A stretch of DNA of 64,000 nt from NCBI GenBank assembly GCA_009720755.1, contig WNKV01000002.1:310001-374000 (forward strand). Reading direction: 5' to 3'. The DNA comes from Rhodoplanes serenus (GTDB taxonomy: Bacteria; Pseudomonadota; Alphaproteobacteria; Rhizobiales; Xanthobacteraceae). The position numbers and the translations under genes were made by a program. Of this stretch, positions 36,187 to 45,321 are shown piece after piece (position 1 is the first letter of the stretch; each line of letters opens with the position of its first letter). The notes under the pieces are model-generated. The model made no database searches. It worked only from the letters and a program-made list of their open reading frames with translations, and was not told where the DNA came from.

Positions 36187-37197
36187 ATGAGCGCCCCGTC
36201 CGATCCCGCGGCTGCGGCCGCAACCGTCATCCCGCCCACCGCCGCCGATGTCGACGCCGCCGCCGCCAGGCTCGCGGGCGTCGCCCTGCGCACGCCGCTG
36301 GTCACCTCGCCGGTGCTCGACGATCGCGTCGGCGCCCGCGTGGTCCTCAAGGCCGAGACGCTCCAGCGCACCGGCTCGTTCAAGTTCCGCGGCGCCTACA
36401 ACAAGATCGCTGCGATCCCGCCGGAGCGGCGCGCCGCCGGCGTGGTCGCCTTCTCGTCCGGCAATCACGCCCAGGGCGTCGCCGCCGCCGCCAGGCTGCT
36501 CGGCATGCCGGCCACCATCGTGATGCCGGCCGACGCGCCGGCCAGCAAGCGCGCCCGCACGGCGGCGCTCGGCGCCGAGGTGGTGCTGTACGATCGCGTG
36601 CGCGAGAGCCGCGAGGAGATCGCAGGCGGGATCGCGGCGGCGCGCGGCGCCACCCTGGTGCCGCCCTACGACGACCCGATGATCATCGCCGGGCAGGGCA
36701 CCGTGGGCCGCGAGATCGTCGAGGATCTGGCCGCCCAGGGGTTCGCCCCCGACATCGTGCTGGTCAACGCCTCGGGCGGCGGCCTCACCGCCGGCATCGC
36801 GCTCGCCGTCACGGCGCGGGTGCCGGCGGCCCGTATCGTCACCGCCGAGCCGGACGGCTTCGACGACCACGCCCGCTCGTTGGACAGCGGCCGGCGCGAG
36901 CGCAACGCGCAGGCGGCGGGGTCGATCTGCGACGCGCTGCTGGCACCGACCCCGGGCGAGATCACCTTCGCGGTGAACCATCGTCTCGGTGTCGCCGGTG
37001 TCACCGCGAGCGACGAGGAGGTCGGCCGCGCCGTCGCCTTCGCGTTCCACGAGCTGAAGCTGGTAGTGGAGCCGGGCGGCGCCGTCGGGCTCGCGGCGCT
37101 GCTGGCCGGCCGCGTCGATGTCGCCGGCAAGGTGGTGGCGGTGGTGCTGTCGGGCGGCAATGTCGATGCCGACCTGTTCGCCCGGCTGATCGGCTGA
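36187..37197 (+). CDS. Threonine/serine dehydratase (PLP fold type II)
   Basis: 336-residue pyridoxal-phosphate enzyme. PLP lysine Lys66 in TGSFKFRGAYNK, substrate loop SSGNHAQGVA (about 96-105), PLP-phosphate glycine loop ASGGGLTAG and a C-terminal Ser in LSGGNVD that binds the pyridine nitrogen. It lacks the ACT regulatory domain of biosynthetic IlvA, so it is of the catabolic threonine dehydratase/serine racemase size class. ATG 36187; next feature downstream is a repeat field. Regulation not visible. Confidence 0.9.
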   Translation: MSAPSDPAAAAATVIPPTAADVDAAAARLAGVALRTPLVTSPVLDDRVGARVVLKAETLQRTGSFKFRGAYNKIAAIPPERRAAGVVAFSSGNHAQGVAAAARLLGMPATIVMPADAPASKRARTAALGAEVVLYDRVRESREEIAGGIAAARGATLVPPYDDPMIIAGQGTVGREIVEDLAAQGFAPDIVLVNASGGGLTAGIALAVTARVPAARIVTAEPDGFDDHARSLDSGRRERNAQAAGSICDALLAPTPGEITFAVNHRLGVAGVTASDEEVGRAVAFAFHELKLVVEPGGAVGLAALLAGRVDVAGKVVAVVLSGGNVDADLFARLIG

Positions 37198-37224
37198 TCG
37201 GCTGAGGGCCGATACCAGCGGCAG

Positions 37225-37430
37225 CACTCTCGGCCTCGTGCCCCGGACGCGGCGCGCCGTGCCGCGAGCCGGGGCCCAGAGCCGCAAGCTCCGCAATCGC
37301 CGCCTCTGGGTCCCGGGTCTCCGGCGCATCGCGCCTCCGCCCGGGACACGCGACCCCGTCGTGGTCGGCACAAGCCATGTGCTCGGGCCGGCCGAAGGCC
37401 GGACCCGAGTGCCGGGCATGACGAGTCAGA
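37225..37430. repeat. Dispersed palindromic intergenic repeat, composite
   Basis: Imperfect palindromes around a common theme (gccccggac...gtccggggc; tcccgggtct...gcccgggac; ctcgggccggccgaaggccggacccgag). Such units after gene ends are common in Hyphomicrobiales. There is no coding potential. It fills most of the gap between the threonine dehydratase and the minus-strand repetitive protein. Confidence 0.65.
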
Positions 37431-37479
37431 ATCAGCGGCCATCGGTATGAGGACGCGGCGCACGGCCCGCTGCGGGTCG

Positions 37480-40131
37480 CTAGCTGAACAGCGCGATCTT
37501 CTCTTCCTCGGTCAGCCCCTTCAGCGGGGCGAGCGGGTCGATCGGCACGGTGTGGACGGGCAGCGGCTCCGGCGCTTCGTCGGCCTGCGCCGCCTCGGCG
37601 GCCGCGATCCGGCTCAGCATGGCCCAGCCGGAGCCCGACAGGGCGGCGGCGAGAGACCCGGCATCGAAGCCCGGCGCCGCCGGCGGCACGTCGCCGATCG
37701 AGAATCGATAGGCGCTGACCGGGTCGGGGTGCAGCCGTGCCGCGATGCGCTGCTCGACCTCGTCCAGCGATGACACCGTGATGGTTGCGCCGTCCGCGGG
37801 GGCCGAAGAGTTCGGGCGATCGGCGTTGGTCTCGGCGGGCTCGTGTGCGTCGGGCTCGTGCGTGTCGGGCGCGTGCCCGCGGGCGACCGCCTCCTCGGTG
37901 GCTTGTTCGGTCGCTTGCGCGGTGGCCTGGGCGATCTCGGCGGCGGCCTCCCGGGCCTCGGCATCGTCGCCCACCAACCAGGCCGGAACCGGCGGGGCGG
38001 TGAAGTCGAACTCGACCACCGGAATGGCGGGCGCAGGATCGCCGGTGTCCGGCGCCACCTCGATCGCCACCGCCTCCTCGTCGTCCGGAACGCCATCGTC
38101 GGCCGAGGTCTCGGCCTCCGCCATGGCGGGGACGGGCGCCTCGTCCGATGCCTGTGCGGTTTCGCTCTCCGGCAGGGCGAAGACCTCGCCGATCGGGACC
38201 AGCGGCATCGCCGGCATGGCGGCCGGGCTCGCCGCGTCGGCCATCATCTCGGCCGGAGCGTCCATCGACGTCTCGCTCGGCGCGGCGAACAGATCGTCAT
38301 CGGCCTCGTCGTGGTCGTCGACGACGGCATCGGCCGGCTCCACCGCCGCCATGGCCACGCCGATCGCCGCGAGGGCCGCGGCGGCCGCCTCGGTGGTGTC
38401 CAGGATGGCCCGCTCGGCCGTGGCCACGGCGTCCGCGGTATCGGCCGCTGCCGGACCGGCGAGATCGTCGCTCGCCGCCGCGGCCGGGTCGTCGGCCGAA
38501 GGCGCCGCCGGCGCTGCCGCGACGAGGGCGGTGCCGGCAGGGTCGGGATCATCGGCCAGCACGGCACGCACGGCGTCGAGCAGGGAGTCGAGATCCGTGA
38601 CGGTCTCGCTCGGGTCGGCGGTGCTCCCGTCTGCTCGCGTGACCGGAGCGGAGGCGGCGGGAGCGGGATCGTCGGCGAGCACCGCGCGGACCGAGTCGAG
38701 GAGCTGGTCCAGCGACGGCGACCGCGCCTCGTCCCGGGGCGCCTCGTCCTGGTGCGGCTCCTCCTGGTGCGCCTCCTCCCGGTGCGGCTCGGCCTGCTCG
38801 CCTTCGGCGGTGTCGCGATCGATCTCCGGCGCGGCCGTCTGGGCGATGATCTCCGGCTCGATGATCTCCGGCTCGATGATCTCGGTGGCCGCCTCGGCGG
38901 CGGGCGCGGCGGATGTGGCGGGCGGGGCGGGCGTAGCCTCGGGGGCCGGCTCTTCGGCCGGCGCCGGCGTCGTAGCCGGCTGGGTCCGCGCCCACACATC
39001 GATCAGCAGATCGAGCCGCCGGGCCTGCTCGTCCATCCGCGCGTGCAGCCGCTGCACTGCCGTCTCGTCCCGGCCGTCCACCGGCGGGGCCGCCGTCGGC
39101 GCCGTCACGGTGCCGCCGACCCGCTCGACCGCGCCGGAGAGCGAGGCCAGGTCGGTCCGCAGCGCCGCGATGTCGGACGCCTCCCGCAGCGCCGCCATCT
39201 CGGCGGCGAGCCGCGCATCCAGGCGCGTCACCGCTGCCGTCAGGGCGTCGCGGGCGGTCGCGGCAGCCTCCTGGCTGTCGGGCTCGCGCATCAGCACCGC
39301 CTCGATGCGGGCAAGGGCGGCGACCAGGTCCTCCAGCAGGCCGGTCAAGGCGGGCGGCGCCCGCTCCTCGGCGAGATTGGCCTCGATGCGGCCGAGCGCG
39401 GCGACGAGATCGTCGGTCCAGCCGGTCGGCGGCGACACGGCGCGCAACGCCCCGAGAGTCTCCTCGATGCGGACGAGCGGTGCGAGGTCCTCCGGCCCCA
39501 CCGCCGGGGCGGGCTGCTCGGCGATGGCGGCCTCGATGCGGGCGAGGGCGGCGGCGACCGCCTCGGGATCGACGGCGGGGGGCTGCGGCCGGGCCGTGAC
39601 CGCCGCCTCGATTCGCCCGAGCGTGTCGGTGACCGGGGCGAGATCGACGGTGGGCGGCTCGGGTTGCTCGGCGACGACCGCCTCGATACGGGCGAGGGCC
39701 GCCGCGATGGCGTCCGAATCGATCGCCGGCGGCGGGGCAGGCCGCTCGCTCACCGCCGCCTCGATGCGGGCGAGCGTGTCGGCGATCGGGGCGAGATCGA
39801 CGGCCGGGGGCTCCGGCCGGTCGGCGACCGTCGCCTCGATGCGGGCGAGGGCGTCCAGAAGCTCGTCGGTGCGATCGGCCGGGGCCGGGGCGGCCGGCAG
39901 GGTGTCGGGCAGCGCGGCGAGCCGGTCCTCGACGCGGCCGATGGCCGCCGCCAGGGCCTCGGCTTCGGTGAGGCGGGCGCGGCGGGCGTGCTCGTCCAGG
40001 AACCAGCGGCCCCGCTGGGTTTCCATCATGGCGTCGCAGATCGCCGCATAGGCGGCATCGATCGACGTCTGTGCGCCGGAGCCGGCGGGCGGCGGGGCGC
40101 TCGGGGACGTGGCGGACGGCGCGTCGGACAT
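37480..40131 (-). CDS. Large acidic repeat protein with N-terminal ETxRGRWFL motif
   Basis: An 883-residue protein, very rich in Ala, Glu, Asp and Pro. The N-terminal segment AAICDAMMETQRGRWFLDEHARRARL (about 29-54) is a motif I recall from uncharacterised alphaproteobacterial proteins. Residues 97-278 hold eight RIE(A/E) helices at 23-27-residue spacing separated by Pro-rich linkers. After a coiled-coil stretch (about 290-385) comes a long disordered acidic region, and the protein ends in PLAPLKGLTEEEKIALFS, also a conserved-looking tail. No signal peptide or membrane helix. ATG 40131 preferred; a GTG two codons upstream is possible. Function unknown; a cytoskeletal or scaffold role is speculation. 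Confidence 0.75.
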   Translation of the reverse strand: MSDAPSATSPSAPPPAGSGAQTSIDAAYAAICDAMMETQRGRWFLDEHARRARLTEAEALAAAIGRVEDRLAALPDTLPAAPAPADRTDELLDALARIEATVADRPEPPAVDLAPIADTLARIEAAVSERPAPPPAIDSDAIAAALARIEAVVAEQPEPPTVDLAPVTDTLGRIEAAVTARPQPPAVDPEAVAAALARIEAAIAEQPAPAVGPEDLAPLVRIEETLGALRAVSPPTGWTDDLVAALGRIEANLAEERAPPALTGLLEDLVAALARIEAVLMREPDSQEAAATARDALTAAVTRLDARLAAEMAALREASDIAALRTDLASLSGAVERVGGTVTAPTAAPPVDGRDETAVQRLHARMDEQARRLDLLIDVWARTQPATTPAPAEEPAPEATPAPPATSAAPAAEAATEIIEPEIIEPEIIAQTAAPEIDRDTAEGEQAEPHREEAHQEEPHQDEAPRDEARSPSLDQLLDSVRAVLADDPAPAASAPVTRADGSTADPSETVTDLDSLLDAVRAVLADDPDPAGTALVAAAPAAPSADDPAAAASDDLAGPAAADTADAVATAERAILDTTEAAAAALAAIGVAMAAVEPADAVVDDHDEADDDLFAAPSETSMDAPAEMMADAASPAAMPAMPLVPIGEVFALPESETAQASDEAPVPAMAEAETSADDGVPDDEEAVAIEVAPDTGDPAPAIPVVEFDFTAPPVPAWLVGDDAEAREAAAEIAQATAQATEQATEEAVARGHAPDTHEPDAHEPAETNADRPNSSAPADGATITVSSLDEVEQRIAARLHPDPVSAYRFSIGDVPPAAPGFDAGSLAAALSGSGWAMLSRIAAAEAAQADEAPEPLPVHTVPIDPLAPLKGLTEEEKIALFS

Positions 40132-40137
40132 GCTCAC

Positions 40138-40192
40138 CCGTTCAAGGAGCTGACCCGTTCAAGGAGCTGACCCACTCGAGAAGCTCACCCGC
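40138..40192. repeat. 17-bp tandem repeat just upstream of the acidic repeat protein
   Basis: Two exact copies of acccgttcaaggagctg (about 40137-40170) and a third degenerate copy acccactcgagaagctc, immediately before the start codon of the minus-strand gene at 40131. The unit may carry its ribosome site or promoter. Confidence 0.8.
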
Positions 40193-40313
40193 CGACCGGG
40201 CGATCGGGCTCCGGTCCAGCCTGAGAGCGGAGCCGCAGGCGAAACCGATTCCCCTTTCGGCGGCCGCGAACTAAAGCATCTGCCCGACTCGTCCCCGGAG
40301 CGCAATCCACCCG

Positions 40314-41456
40314 ATGTCCTATCGCCCCGATGCTGCGACCGACGACGGCTTCGCCCGCAGGACTGCGCTGTTCTATGCCGCCTATTTCGTCTTCGCCGGG
40401 CTGCATCTGCCGTTCCTGCCGGTCTGGCTGGAGGCGCGCGGCCTCGACGCGGCGGAGATCGGCATCGTGCTCGCCGCCGGCATGGCGGCCCGCCCCCTGG
40501 TGGTGCCGGTCGCCACCCGGCTGGCGGACCGGCGCGGCTGGCTGAAGGGGCCGCTGGTGGCGGCCACCTGGGCGACGGCTGCCTCGATGCTGCTGCTCCA
40601 GGCGAGCCATGGGTTCGTCCCCATCCTCGCCGCCAATGCGCTCGCCTCGCTCGCCTTCGCGCTGATCCTGCCGTTCGCCGATGCGTTCGCGCTGCGCGGC
40701 CTCACGGCGCGCGGCCGCGCCTACGGGCCGGTGCGGCTGTGGGGCTCGGTCACCTTCATCGTCGCCAATGTGGGCGGCGGGCTGCTGCTGGAGCGGCTGG
40801 GGGCCGGCAACATCGTCTGGGCGCTGACCGCCGCCATGCTGGCGACCGCGCTGGCCGCGAGCCTGCTGCGCCCGCTCGGGGGGACGTCGGCGGTGGCCGC
40901 GCCGGCGACGGCGGGCGCGAGCCTGTGGGGATCGCGCACCTTCGTGGCCGTGGTGGCGATCGGCAGCGTGGTGCAGTCGAGCCACGCGGTGCTGTATGGC
41001 TTCGCCAGCCTGCAATGGGCCGCCAGAGGTCTCGACGGGCTTCAAATCGGCGCTCTGTGGGGGATCGGCGTGGTGGCCGAGATCGGCCTGTTCGCGGTGT
41101 CGGGCCGGCTCGCCGGCCGGCTGCGGCCGATCGACATGCTGGCGCTCGGGGCGGGCGGCGCCCTGCTGCGCTGGGGCGTGATGGCGTTCGATCCGCCGAC
41201 CGCACTGCTGCCGGCGCTGCAATGCCTGCACGCGCTGTCGTTCGGCGCCACCCATCTGGGCGCCATGCAGTTTCTCGCCGCCGAGCGACGCGGCGCCACC
41301 GCCCAGGGCGACTATGCCAGTGTCGTGGCGGTCGTATTCACGGCCGCCATGGGGGCGGCCGGCCTGCTGGTGGAGGCGTTCGGCAGCCTCGCCTACCTGG
41401 CCATGGCGGCGTCCGCCATGGTCGGCACCGTGATCGCCGTGGCGGCCCGCCGGTAG
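40314..41456 (+). CDS. MFS transporter (MFS_1-like, HcaT/LacY-related)
   Basis: A 380-residue membrane protein with about twelve hydrophobic helices. N-terminal ALFYAAYFVFAGLHLPFLPVWLEARG and the inter-helix loop LADRRGWLKG (MFS motif A variant) are typical of the PRK11128/HcaT-like group, which carries 3-phenylpropionate or sugars. GPVRLWGSVTFI follows in TM5, also characteristic. Start ATG 40314. The 3' end overlaps the convergent neighbour by 64 bp. No aromatic degradation genes are near; substrate unknown. Confidence 0.88.
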   Translation: MSYRPDAATDDGFARRTALFYAAYFVFAGLHLPFLPVWLEARGLDAAEIGIVLAAGMAARPLVVPVATRLADRRGWLKGPLVAATWATAASMLLLQASHGFVPILAANALASLAFALILPFADAFALRGLTARGRAYGPVRLWGSVTFIVANVGGGLLLERLGAGNIVWALTAAMLATALAASLLRPLGGTSAVAAPATAGASLWGSRTFVAVVAIGSVVQSSHAVLYGFASLQWAARGLDGLQIGALWGIGVVAEIGLFAVSGRLAGRLRPIDMLALGAGGALLRWGVMAFDPPTALLPALQCLHALSFGATHLGAMQFLAAERRGATAQGDYASVVAVVFTAAMGAAGLLVEAFGSLAYLAMAASAMVGTVIAVAARR

Positions 41457-41968
41457 GCGCGGGCCTGGCCCGGTGCTGCGACCGCCCGGCGGGCGGTGAC
41501 GATGGCGCGCTGCGGAGCTCCGTCGCAGGGCGGCACCACGGCGGCGAGGGCGCGGCCGCGCATCATCAGCATCCGGTGTGTCAGGCCGCCGTTGCGGGCG
41601 ATCCACTGGCGCACATGGGCCGGATAGAGGCTCCACAGCAGGCGGGTCGCCACCGGGCTCGTCACCTGGTTGCCGGCCGCATCCGGATTCCAGGCGGCGT
41701 GGAAGCCGAGCGCCGCGTTGCGCGTCGCGCAGACGCGATCACGCGGCACCATGCCGAGCACCAGGGTGCAGGCCGACAGGCAGGTGCCGTCGATCACCAC
41801 CCGCTCGCCGCTCTGCCGGACGCGCTGATAGCGCGCCACGTAATCGCCGATCATGCCGCCCCGGTCCGAGCCGATGACGACGTCGGCCGCCGCCGGCGTG
41901 ACGGCCCCCGCCGACATCGCGACGCCGAGTGACACCGCCACGCCGAATGCCAATGCTGCTCCCCGCAT
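41393..41968 (-). CDS. Conserved exported protein, ClpP/COG3904-like
   Basis: A 191-residue protein with a signal peptide (MRGAALAFGVAVSLGVAMSAGAVTPAAA). The mature part has GGMIGDYVARYQ and GTCLSACTLVLGMVP (about 62-76), the latter resembling the strand-Ser region of ClpP/crotonase-like COG3904 periplasmic proteins common in Hyphomicrobiales. The Ser in LSAC could be a nucleophile, but His/Asp partners cannot be assigned. The C-terminal 20 residues overlap the MFS gene on the other strand; an end earlier than 41393 would need a stop that is not present. Confidence 0.65.
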   Translation of the reverse strand: MRGAALAFGVAVSLGVAMSAGAVTPAAADVVIGSDRGGMIGDYVARYQRVRQSGERVVIDGTCLSACTLVLGMVPRDRVCATRNAALGFHAAWNPDAAGNQVTSPVATRLLWSLYPAHVRQWIARNGGLTHRMLMMRGRALAAVVPPCDGAPQRAIVTARRAVAAPGQARAYRRAATAITVPTMADAAMAR

Positions 41969-42049
41969 GGTCCACCTCCCGCTGCGCCGTCCCCGAGCCG
42001 GCGTGACCGAGAGTATGAATGCAAGGTTTGAACACTCAACGAGAAAACA

Positions 42050-43051
42050 TCAGCCCCAAAGTACCGTGGTAGCGGGGTGCAGAACGCTTCCCGCAAAGCG
42101 CACCCCGTGTGGCCGGTCGGCCACGAGCAGCAGCGGCCCGTCGAGATCGACGAAGCGGGCCCCCTGGGCGACCAGCACCGCGGGCGCGATGGCGAGCGAC
42201 GTGCAGACCATGCAGCCGACCATCAGCTCGAAGCCGAGCGCCCGCGCCTCCGCCACCACGGCGAGCGCCTCGGTGAGGCCGCCGGTCTTGTCGAGCTTGA
42301 TGTTCACCGCCTCGTAGCGGTCGCGCAGCGCCGAAAGCGTCGCACGATCGTGGACGCTCTCGTCGGCGCATACCGGGACCGGATGCGGCAGGCGGGCGAG
42401 GGCCGCGTCGGCGCCGGCCGGCAGCGGCTGCTCGACCAGCGCCACCCCGGCCTCGGCGCAGGCCGCGAGATTGTCGGCGAGATCGGCCTCGCTCCACCCC
42501 TCGTTGGCGTCGACGATCAGGGTCGCGGCCGGGGCCGCCCGACGCACCGCGGCGAGGCGGGCACGGTCCTCGGGCGCACCGAGCTTGACCTTGAGGAGCG
42601 GACGGTGCGCCGCCGCGGCGGCCGCCCGCGCCATCGCGTCGGGCGAGCCGAGCGAGATCGTGTAGGCGGTGGTGAGCGGCTGCGGGGCCGGCAGGCCGAG
42701 CAGCACATGGGCCGGGGTGCCGGCGCGCTTGGCGGCGAGATCGATCAGGGCACAGTCGAGCGCGTTGCGGGCGGCGCCGGCGGGCATCAGGTATTGCAGT
42801 GCGGCACGGCCGGCGTCCTCGGCCGAGCCGGCCTCCCGGGCGAGGGCGGGCGCGACCGCCGCGATCGCCGCCGCGACGCTCTCCACGGTCTCGCCGTAGC
42901 GGCCATAGGGCACGCATTCGCCGCGCCCCGTGTGGGTGCCGTCGGAGACGGTCGCCACCACCACCCGCGCCTCGGTCTTGGCGCCGCGAGCGATCGTGAA
43001 GGAGCCGGCGATCGGCCAGGCTTCGGTGGCGACGGAGACGTGCAGGGACAT
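42050..43051 (-). CDS. L-Ala-D/L-Glu epimerase (dipeptide epimerase)
   Basis: Enolase-superfamily enzyme of 333 residues that interconverts L-Ala-D-Glu and L-Ala-L-Glu in murein peptide recycling. The acid/base pair is the KxK lysine Lys156 (LLKVKLG) and Lys252 (NIKLDKTGG). Metal ligands: Asp181 (VDANEGW), Glu207 (VEQP) and Asp230 (CADES). Order and length match YcjG/YkfB. ATG 43051; the reading frame stays open far upstream, but family similarity starts at MSLHVSVATEAW. Divergent from the mla genes. Other dipeptide specificities are possible. Confidence 0.88.
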   Translation of the reverse strand: MSLHVSVATEAWPIAGSFTIARGAKTEARVVVATVSDGTHTGRGECVPYGRYGETVESVAAAIAAVAPALAREAGSAEDAGRAALQYLMPAGAARNALDCALIDLAAKRAGTPAHVLLGLPAPQPLTTAYTISLGSPDAMARAAAAAAHRPLLKVKLGAPEDRARLAAVRRAAPAATLIVDANEGWSEADLADNLAACAEAGVALVEQPLPAGADAALARLPHPVPVCADESVHDRATLSALRDRYEAVNIKLDKTGGLTEALAVVAEARALGFELMVGCMVCTSLAIAPAVLVAQGARFVDLDGPLLLVADRPHGVRFAGSVLHPATTVLWG

Positions 43052-43238
43052 GGCTGGCTCGGTCGGCGGCTGACGCCGCGGCTCGGCAGGCGGAACAGGA
43101 CGGGCGGGCGCCGCGGAACACGACGGCGGGCGCCGCGTGGCGGTGGTGGGACCTCGACAGGGCGGCGATGCGGTGTCAAGTATCGGCCGACCGCGACTCA
43201 TCTGCGCAGCCTGGATGATCCGCCGGCCGGAGCCCCCG

Positions 43239-44369
43239 ATGACCGACCGCCTGCTCGATCTCAGCGTCACCGACGGGCGCCTGGCGCTCGCCGCCGCGGG
43301 ATCGTGGACGGCCGACCGCGCCGGCGAGCTGGAGACCTTGATCGACAAGGCGGTGCGGCGCGCCCGCGGCGTCGCCGCGGTCGAGATTCGCATGGGCGCC
43401 GTCGAGCGGCTCGACACCTTCGGGGCCTGGCTGCTGGAGCGGCTGGTGCGCACGCTCACCGCGGCCGGCCGTGAGCCGGCGGTGCTCGACCTGCCGGAGC
43501 GCTGGCACGACTTGGTCGAGGAGGCCCGCCAGGTCAACCGGACACCGCTGCCGCCGACCCGCCGCCGGCCGCTCGGCGACGCGCTCGCCGGGCTCGGCCG
43601 CATCGTGGTCGAGATCACCCACGACCTGCTGCTGATCGTGCAGATGTTCGGCGCCATGGCGATCGTGGCGGCGCGTGCCGCGCTGCGGCCGTGGACCTTC
43701 CGGCTCACCTCGATGGTGCATCATCTCGACCGGGTCGGCTGGCGGGCGGTGCCGATCATCGTGCTGATCACCTTCCTGCTCGGCTGCATCATCGCCCAGC
43801 AGGGGCTATTCCATTTCCGCCGCTTCGGTGTCGAGGTCTATGTCGTCGACATGGTCGGCATCCTGGTGCTGCGCGAGATCGGGGTGCTGATGGTCGCCAT
43901 CATGGTGGCGGGCCGATCGGGCAGCGCCTACACGGCCGAGCTCGGCTCGATGAAGATGCGCGAGGAGATCGACGCCTTGCGCACCATGGGCTTCGATCCG
44001 CTCGAGGTGCTGGTGCTGCCGCGCCTCGTGGCGCTCGTTCTGGCGCTGCCGGCGCTCACCTTCGTCGGCTCGATGGCGGCGCTCTACGGCGCCGGCCTGG
44101 TCGCCTGGCTCTACGGCGGCATGAGCCCGGACATCTATCTGGCGCGGCTGCGCGACGCCATCTCGCTCGACCATTTCGCGGTCGGCCTGCTGAAGGCGCC
44201 GTTCATGGCGCTGGTCATCGGCATCGTGGCGAGCGTCGAGGGGCTTCAGGTCAAGGGCTCGACCGAGTCGCTCGGGCGCAAGACGACCGCCTCGGTGGTC
44301 AAGGCGATCTTCCTGGTGATCGTGCTCGACGGCCTGTTCGCCATCTTCTTCGCCTCGATCGGAATGTGA
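43239..44369 (+). CDS. mlaE: MlaE-type ABC permease with N-terminal STAS domain
   Basis: Permease of the Mla phospholipid transport system, 376 residues. Residues 1-100 form a STAS domain (MlaB-like), with the NTP-like loop around MGAVERLDTFGAWLLE (about 58-73). The MlaE domain (about 115-376) has several hydrophobic helices and the signature ELGSMKMREEIDALRTMGFDPLE, the coupling helix with the ATPase. Fused STAS-MlaE proteins are known in alphaproteobacteria and remove the need for a separate mlaB. Start ATG 43239, with ccggag upstream. Followed 11 bp later by mlaF. Confidence 0.9.
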   Translation: MTDRLLDLSVTDGRLALAAAGSWTADRAGELETLIDKAVRRARGVAAVEIRMGAVERLDTFGAWLLERLVRTLTAAGREPAVLDLPERWHDLVEEARQVNRTPLPPTRRRPLGDALAGLGRIVVEITHDLLLIVQMFGAMAIVAARAALRPWTFRLTSMVHHLDRVGWRAVPIIVLITFLLGCIIAQQGLFHFRRFGVEVYVVDMVGILVLREIGVLMVAIMVAGRSGSAYTAELGSMKMREEIDALRTMGFDPLEVLVLPRLVALVLALPALTFVGSMAALYGAGLVAWLYGGMSPDIYLARLRDAISLDHFAVGLLKAPFMALVIGIVASVEGLQVKGSTESLGRKTTASVVKAIFLVIVLDGLFAIFFASIGM

Positions 44370-44380
44370 GGCGTGCTGCG

Positions 44381-45181
44381 ATGAGCCCCGATCCCGACGA
44401 TCCCGTCATCAGCGTGCGCGACCTCGTCACCGGGTTCGGTGACACGCGGGTGCTGGACGGCGCCTCGCTCGACGTGGCGCGCGGCGAGATCCTCGGCTGC
44501 GTCGGCGCCTCGGGGGCCGGCAAGTCGGTGCTGATGCGCACCATCGTGGGGCTGCTGCCGCGCCGCGGCGGCAGCATCCGGGTGCTCGGCCAGGACATGG
44601 CGCGGCTCGGGATGGGGGCGCGCCGGGCGCTCGAACGGCGGTGGGGCGTGCTGTTCCAGCACGGGGCCCTGTTCTCGTCGCTCTCGGCGATCCAGAACGT
44701 GCAGTTTCCCATGCGGGAATACCTGCGCCTGTCGCGCCGCCTCATGGACGAGGTGGCGGTCGCCAAGCTGGAGATGGTGGGGCTCGACGCCAGCGTCTGC
44801 CACAAGCGGCCGGCCGAGCTGTCGGGCGGCATGATCAAGCGCGTGGCGCTCGCCCGCGCGCTGGCGCTCGATCCCGAAATCGTCTTCCTGGACGAGCCGA
44901 CCTCCGGTCTCGACCCCATCGGGGCGGCGGAATTCGACCTTCTCATCAAGACCCTACAGCAGACTTTGGGGCTGACGGTTTTCATGGTAACCCACGATCT
45001 CGACAGTCTGCACGCGGTGTGCGACCGGGTCGCCGTGCTGGCCGACCGCAAGGTGATCACGGTGGGACCGATGGCCACGATGCTCTCCTCCGACCATCCG
45101 TGGATTCGGTCCTATTTCCGCGGGACGCGGTCACGGGTCGGAGCTGCCACCGGGGCCGTCCGGGCGGTACGCGCGGTGTGA
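44381..45181 (+). CDS. mlaF: MlaF ABC transporter ATPase
   Basis: ATPase that powers lipid transport with MlaE and MlaD; 266 residues. Walker A GASGAGKSV (about 43-51), Q-loop FQHGALFSSL, signature LSGGMIKRVALARAL, Walker B EIVFLDEPTSGLDPIG and the switch His in VTHDLDS. The C-terminus carries the Arg-rich tail typical of MlaF. Its stop codon lies in the first unit of a tandem repeat (45171-45256) that separates it from mlaD. Confidence 0.94.
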   Translation: MSPDPDDPVISVRDLVTGFGDTRVLDGASLDVARGEILGCVGASGAGKSVLMRTIVGLLPRRGGSIRVLGQDMARLGMGARRALERRWGVLFQHGALFSSLSAIQNVQFPMREYLRLSRRLMDEVAVAKLEMVGLDASVCHKRPAELSGGMIKRVALARALALDPEIVFLDEPTSGLDPIGAAEFDLLIKTLQQTLGLTVFMVTHDLDSLHAVCDRVAVLADRKVITVGPMATMLSSDHPWIRSYFRGTRSRVGAATGAVRAVRAV

Positions 45182-45256
45182 CGAGCGCGCGGTGTGACGA
45201 GATCGGCGCTGTGAGACGATCTGCGCTGTGAGAAGATCCCCGCTGTGAGACGATCC
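45171..45256. repeat. Five imperfect 16-19-bp tandem repeats between mlaF and mlaD
   Basis: Units: 45171-45186, 45187-45205, 45206-45222, 45223-45239, 45240-45256, with consensus gcgctgtgagacgatcc (first two copies gcgcggtgtgacgag-). The mlaF stop TGA at 45179-45181 is within unit 1. The repeats fill most of the 140-bp spacer to the mlaD start. Confidence 0.9.
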
Positions 45257-45321
45257 ACAGGGGGTGCGAGCCCGGACGCGGTGTGGCCGGGCGAACGTCG
45301 AAAGGTGCGGGCCGGCAGGAC

